From CAZFAT01 sp964517075 (GTDB lineage Bacteria; Acidobacteriota; Vicinamibacteria; Vicinamibacterales; SCN-69-37): a stretch of DNA of 7,566 nucleotides. The stretch is taken from NCBI GenBank assembly GCA_964517075.1, contig CAZFAT010000236.1:1-7566 (forward strand). Direction: 5' to 3'. Numbering within the stretch: position 1 is the first letter of the stretch; the number at the start of each line of letters is the position of its first letter. Positions 4,649 to 7,566 of the stretch are shown in pieces. The translations under genes and the position numbers were made by a program. Under the pieces are notes generated by a model, which saw nothing but the letters and a program-made list of their open reading frames with translations, was not told the origin of the DNA and searched no databases.

Positions 4649-7416
4649 TGGAAGCGCCGGACGACGCGACCGCGCTGGCGCGATCCATCGCGGAACGCCT
4701 GCCCGTCGACTGGGACTCCGCCGAGAGCTCAGGCGACGCGGCATTTCGCGAGACCGCGCGCGAGCTCAGAGTCATCTCCGCGATCGCCGCGTTCCATCGC
4801 CAAGCAGACACTGACAAGCCGCTCGCGACCTGGGGCTCGTTCCGTCTGCTCGAACGTGTCGGACACGGCGCCTACGCCGACGTCTACCGCGCCATCGACC
4901 CACGGCTCGACCGGGTTGTCGCGCTGAAGCTCCTGCGGCAGGCCGACACCTCGCCGGATCCCGCTGGCACACTCGTGATCGAGGAAGCGCGCCTGCTCGC
5001 GCGACTCACGCATCCCAGCGTGGTCACGATCCACGGCGCCGATCGCATCGACGACCGCGTGGGTCTCTGGATGGAGTTCGTCGACGGCCGGACGCTCGAG
5101 CAGGTGCTGAAGGAGGACGGGCCGCTCGCCTCGCGGGAACTCGCCGTGTTGTGCGTCGACGTCTGCCGCGCGCTCGACGCCGTGCACGAGGCCGGTCTGC
5201 TCCATCGCGATGTCAAGGCGCAGAACGTCATGCGGGACGTGAACGGGCGTCACGTCCTGATGGACTTCGGCGCCGGTCGCATGGCGGGGCCGGCGGAGGC
5301 GGCAGATTTCACGGGGACACCACTCTATCTCGCGCCGGAATTGCTGAACGGCGCCGCCTCGTCGCGCCAGAGCGACATCTACGCCGTCGGCGTCCTGCTC
5401 TTTCACGTGGCCAGCGGCCGGTATCCGGTCGAGGGCACGAGCGTGGAGGCACTTCGCGCCGCGCACGAGGCGCATGCCCGTACAGACTTCGCATCGCTGC
5501 GTCCTGACTGCCCTGCCGCGCTTCTCGCCCTTGTCGAACGTGCGTTGAGCGAACGGCCTTCGGATCGGTTCGCCAGTGCGCGCGAGATGGGCGATCTTGC
5601 CGCGACGATGGTGAAGGATGACGCGCCTGGCGCAACCCGGCGGGTGCTCGCCTGGTCGCTGGCGGGCGTCCTGGCGCTGGCAGCCGCTTTCGGGAGCGCG
5701 TCATGGTTCGTCAGGTCCGGCTCCATCGCAACCGACGCCGGATTGACGACGCGTCTGCGCTGGGACAACGTCACCGACATCGGCGGGACGGCGAGCGCGG
5801 ATGGCCGACTTCTGTCATTCACGGACTGGTCAAGTGAAGGCAGTGTGGCGGTGCGCGATCTCACATCGGAGCAGACCCGGCTCCTCGTGGACGCGCGAAC
5901 GGCAGACGGCGAAGCCGGCCGGTCCGCCATCTCGCCCGATGGCCGTCTGGTAGCGTACGCCTGGTTGCCGTCCGACTCCAGCAAGCAGGAACTGCGTGTA
6001 ATCGACACGGCTGGAGGCACACCCCGCACGCTGCCGCTCCCGGAGACGGCTCAGTTCGTCGAGCCGCACGCCTGGTCACCAGACGGGCGATGGATTGTCG
6101 CATTCGTCGGGGGGCCGACTGCTGACTTCCTGGTGCAGCTCATGTCGCCCGACGGGACGACTACCCGCACCGTCGCGAATCTGCAAAAAAGATGGGCGGC
6201 TGCGATCCGCGTGTCCCCCGATGGGCAGTGGGTCGTGATTCACGACGGGGCGCAGCTGTTCACCGCCCGCACGGACGGCTCGTCGTCAGAGCCCGTGCCT
6301 CTTTCGGTCGCCCCGGCGATCACACTTCTCGCCTGGATGCCTGACGGCCGCGTGCTCCTCACGCGGGACCGTGACGACGCGACGGAGGTGTATGCGTTGC
6401 CTATGCTGGAGGGCCGTCCTGCCGGCGAGCCAGTCCAGGTCGAGGCCATGAGCGGGATCGCTCGGACGCTGCGGGTCGAAATGGGGGTGGGTCGCGGCCT
6501 GGCGGGGCTTGGCGTGACCTCGTCGGGCGCGCTGATCTATGGCCGGACGATGGTCGACGCGGACGCCGTCACGGTCACCGTCGATCCCGTTTCAGGGCAG
6601 ATTGGGCCGGAGCGTGTCGGCCAGCCGGTGGCGGCCTTTGGAATGTGGGACGTGGGTGGCGGCGTCCGGTACTCGCCCGACGGAACACGCCGCCTGTTCA
6701 CGCCATCGCCTCAGTCTGTCGCGATCGTCGAGGCTGACAACCGAACGCGAACCATCGTGCCTCACCTCGTGCACATCCGACGCGTCGAGTGGGCGGCCGA
6801 TGACAGGTCGCTCCTGATCTCCGGGAACAGGGATGGCAAAGAAAGAGGAGTGTTCCGCGTCGATCCCGAGACCGGCTCGGCTTCGCCTCTTTTCGTCGGC
6901 ATCCCGCCGATCCCCTTCTGCCTCTCGGCCGACGGGCGAACCCTCTATTTCGCTGGAGACAAATCGCGCAACAACATCATCGCCCGGGATCTACAGAGCC
7001 GCGCCGAGCGATCCCTGCACAGGGTGAAGCCATGGGTCTCTCAACTGAAGCTGTCGCGTGACGGTCGCCTGGCGGTGATGACCCGATCCAGCATCGACGT
7101 CGTGGACGTGGCCGCGGGCACAGTCCGGCCCCTGGCCGCACGACCCGCCGGTGGCTGGTTTTCGGGCGGAGACTGGGCGCCGGACGGCCAATGGTTCTTC
7201 GCCACCGCGTCGTATGGCGACGTGGACGAACGGGCGGAGTTGTGGCGTATTCCCGCGGACGGCGGCGCGCCTGTGAAATATCCACTGGCGGCGGCGAACA
7301 CGGGCGGGTGGATGCGGCCCGATGGCGGCGAGTTCGCGATGATGCGCACCGAGCGACGCCAGCAGGTCTGGAGGATCGAGAATTTTCTGCCGCCGATGGA
7401 GGCGCGCGTGCAGTAG
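4648..7416 (+). CDS. Transmembrane serine/threonine protein kinase with C-terminal PD40/TolB-like beta-propeller, 922 aa
   Basis: Residues 1-60 are an acidic helical extension (VDWDSAES, FRETARELRVISAIAAFHR). The kinase domain runs about 64-325 and has all key residues: glycine loop VGHGAYADV (71-79), Lys94 in VALK, helix-C Glu113, catalytic HRDVKAQN (Asp188, Asn193), DFG (206-208) and APE (229-231). It should therefore be active. RR 331-332 precede one membrane helix (about 333-355), which predicts kinase inside and C-terminus in the periplasm. Residues 365-912 carry about eleven blade motifs of the SPDGR type (at 383, 429, 477, 523, 564, 676, 716, 760, 803, 844 and 890), enough for a large or a double propeller. 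The start overlaps the sigma stop by one base and has no good Shine-Dalgarno of its own, so it depends on coupled translation. Likely role: sense something through the propeller and control the partner sigma factor by phosphorylation; the ligand and targets are unknown. Confidence 0.95.
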   Translation: MEAPDDATALARSIAERLPVDWDSAESSGDAAFRETARELRVISAIAAFHRQADTDKPLATWGSFRLLERVGHGAYADVYRAIDPRLDRVVALKLLRQADTSPDPAGTLVIEEARLLARLTHPSVVTIHGADRIDDRVGLWMEFVDGRTLEQVLKEDGPLASRELAVLCVDVCRALDAVHEAGLLHRDVKAQNVMRDVNGRHVLMDFGAGRMAGPAEAADFTGTPLYLAPELLNGAASSRQSDIYAVGVLLFHVASGRYPVEGTSVEALRAAHEAHARTDFASLRPDCPAALLALVERALSERPSDRFASAREMGDLAATMVKDDAPGATRRVLAWSLAGVLALAAAFGSASWFVRSGSIATDAGLTTRLRWDNVTDIGGTASADGRLLSFTDWSSEGSVAVRDLTSEQTRLLVDARTADGEAGRSAISPDGRLVAYAWLPSDSSKQELRVIDTAGGTPRTLPLPETAQFVEPHAWSPDGRWIVAFVGGPTADFLVQLMSPDGTTTRTVANLQKRWAAAIRVSPDGQWVVIHDGAQLFTARTDGSSSEPVPLSVAPAITLLAWMPDGRVLLTRDRDDATEVYALPMLEGRPAGEPVQVEAMSGIARTLRVEMGVGRGLAGLGVTSSGALIYGRTMVDADAVTVTVDPVSGQIGPERVGQPVAAFGMWDVGGGVRYSPDGTRRLFTPSPQSVAIVEADNRTRTIVPHLVHIRRVEWAADDRSLLISGNRDGKERGVFRVDPETGSASPLFVGIPPIPFCLSADGRTLYFAGDKSRNNIIARDLQSRAERSLHRVKPWVSQLKLSRDGRLAVMTRSSIDVVDVAAGTVRPLAARPAGGWFSGGDWAPDGQWFFATASYGDVDERAELWRIPADGGAPVKYPLAAANTGGWMRPDGGEFAMMRTERRQQVWRIENFLPPMEARVQ

Positions 7417-7430
7417 GGGCCCTTGATTCG

Positions 7431-7566
7431 TTAGACGGACTTCAGAAGCCGCTCGTAGCCAGCATGGTCGCCGATCCAAAACCACGTGATCTCGTCGTCA
7501 TTCACAATTCCGACCGCTCGGCACGCAACGGTGACGCGCACCGAATAGATGCGCTCTCGGTCATGC
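7431..7566 (-). CDS. RelE/ParE-like type II toxin, C-terminal 44 residues only
   Basis: The minus strand reads in from the right edge to a TAA at 7433-7431. The visible peptide begins HDRERIYSVRVTVACRAVGI and ends in ITWFWIGDHAGYERLLKSV. The pattern R-x-YSVRV-x(4)-RAVG, a short acidic turn, then WFWIG-x-H-x-x-Y-x-x-LL is the usual C-terminal half of a group of RelE/ParE-fold toxins that are often annotated as plasmid-stabilisation or mRNA-interferase proteins. The N-terminal half and any antitoxin would lie beyond position 7566. It is convergent with the kinase gene, with 14 bp between stop codons and no visible hairpin terminator in between. Whether it is an active toxin cannot be judged from this fragment. 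Confidence 0.75.
   Translation of the reverse strand, partial: HDRERIYSVRVTVACRAVGIVNDDEITWFWIGDHAGYERLLKSV

Noticed and set aside
3830..4744. 304-codon minus-strand frame spanning the sigma gene and the LuxR-type gene
   Set aside because: It is offset from the true LuxR-type frame and antisense to the well-supported sigma factor; no domain is visible.
4729..5475. 248-codon open frame antisense to the kinase domain
   Set aside because: It lies opposite conserved kinase motifs and its product has no domain or plausible ribosome site.
6184..6190. A6G run in the kinase gene as a programmed frameshift site
   Set aside because: The run is read CAA-AAA-AGA, so it does not fit the X-XXY-YYZ phase. 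The downstream zero frame continues the propeller without interruption.
7417..7430. GGGCCC palindrome between the convergent stop codons as a terminator
   Set aside because: There is no loop and no T-run, so it does not form a recognisable intrinsic terminator.

Overview
The window reads as high-GC chromosomal DNA, probably from an Acidobacteriota-like organism (Vicinamibacteria is my best guess, a planctomycete the main alternative). This rests on gene content only: a very large secreted PVC-type propeller/HEAT/cytochrome c protein, plus an ECF-like sigma factor fused by a 1-nt overlap to a membrane Ser/Thr kinase with a C-terminal TolB/PD40-type beta-propeller. That combination is common in those phyla. 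No rRNA or tRNA is present to settle the taxonomy.

Layout. Positions 1-2759 (minus) hold one uninterrupted gene for an exported putative dehydrogenase of the PVC-type CxxCH family. Its heme-binding C-terminus is cut off by the left edge of the window. A 100-bp divergent spacer separates it from a small predicted lipoprotein on the plus strand (2860-3483). Positions 3484-3807 carry no convincing intact gene. They hold a possible decayed DUF433-antitoxin tail, a short heptamer tandem repeat and a strong dyad. A 74-residue stand-alone LuxR/GerE-type helix-turn-helix protein (3808-4032, minus) then faces the sigma factor (4040-4648, plus), with only 7 bp between the two start codons. The sigma factor overlaps the kinase-propeller gene (4648-7416). 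At the right edge, convergent to the kinase, lies the C-terminal end of a RelE/ParE-like toxin (7431-7566, minus).

How the parts may work together. The sigma factor and kinase are almost certainly co-translated and form a signalling pair: the predicted periplasmic propeller would sense, the cytoplasmic kinase would phosphorylate, and the sigma factor would redirect transcription. No anti-sigma factor is visible, so kinase control of the sigma factor is the simplest model, but this is inference. The tiny LuxR-type protein is packed so tightly against the sigma gene that each gene's promoter must lie inside the other's coding sequence. It is therefore a candidate local regulator or antagonist. 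This LuxR-HTH / sigma / kinase-propeller cluster is the best candidate here for an under-described system.
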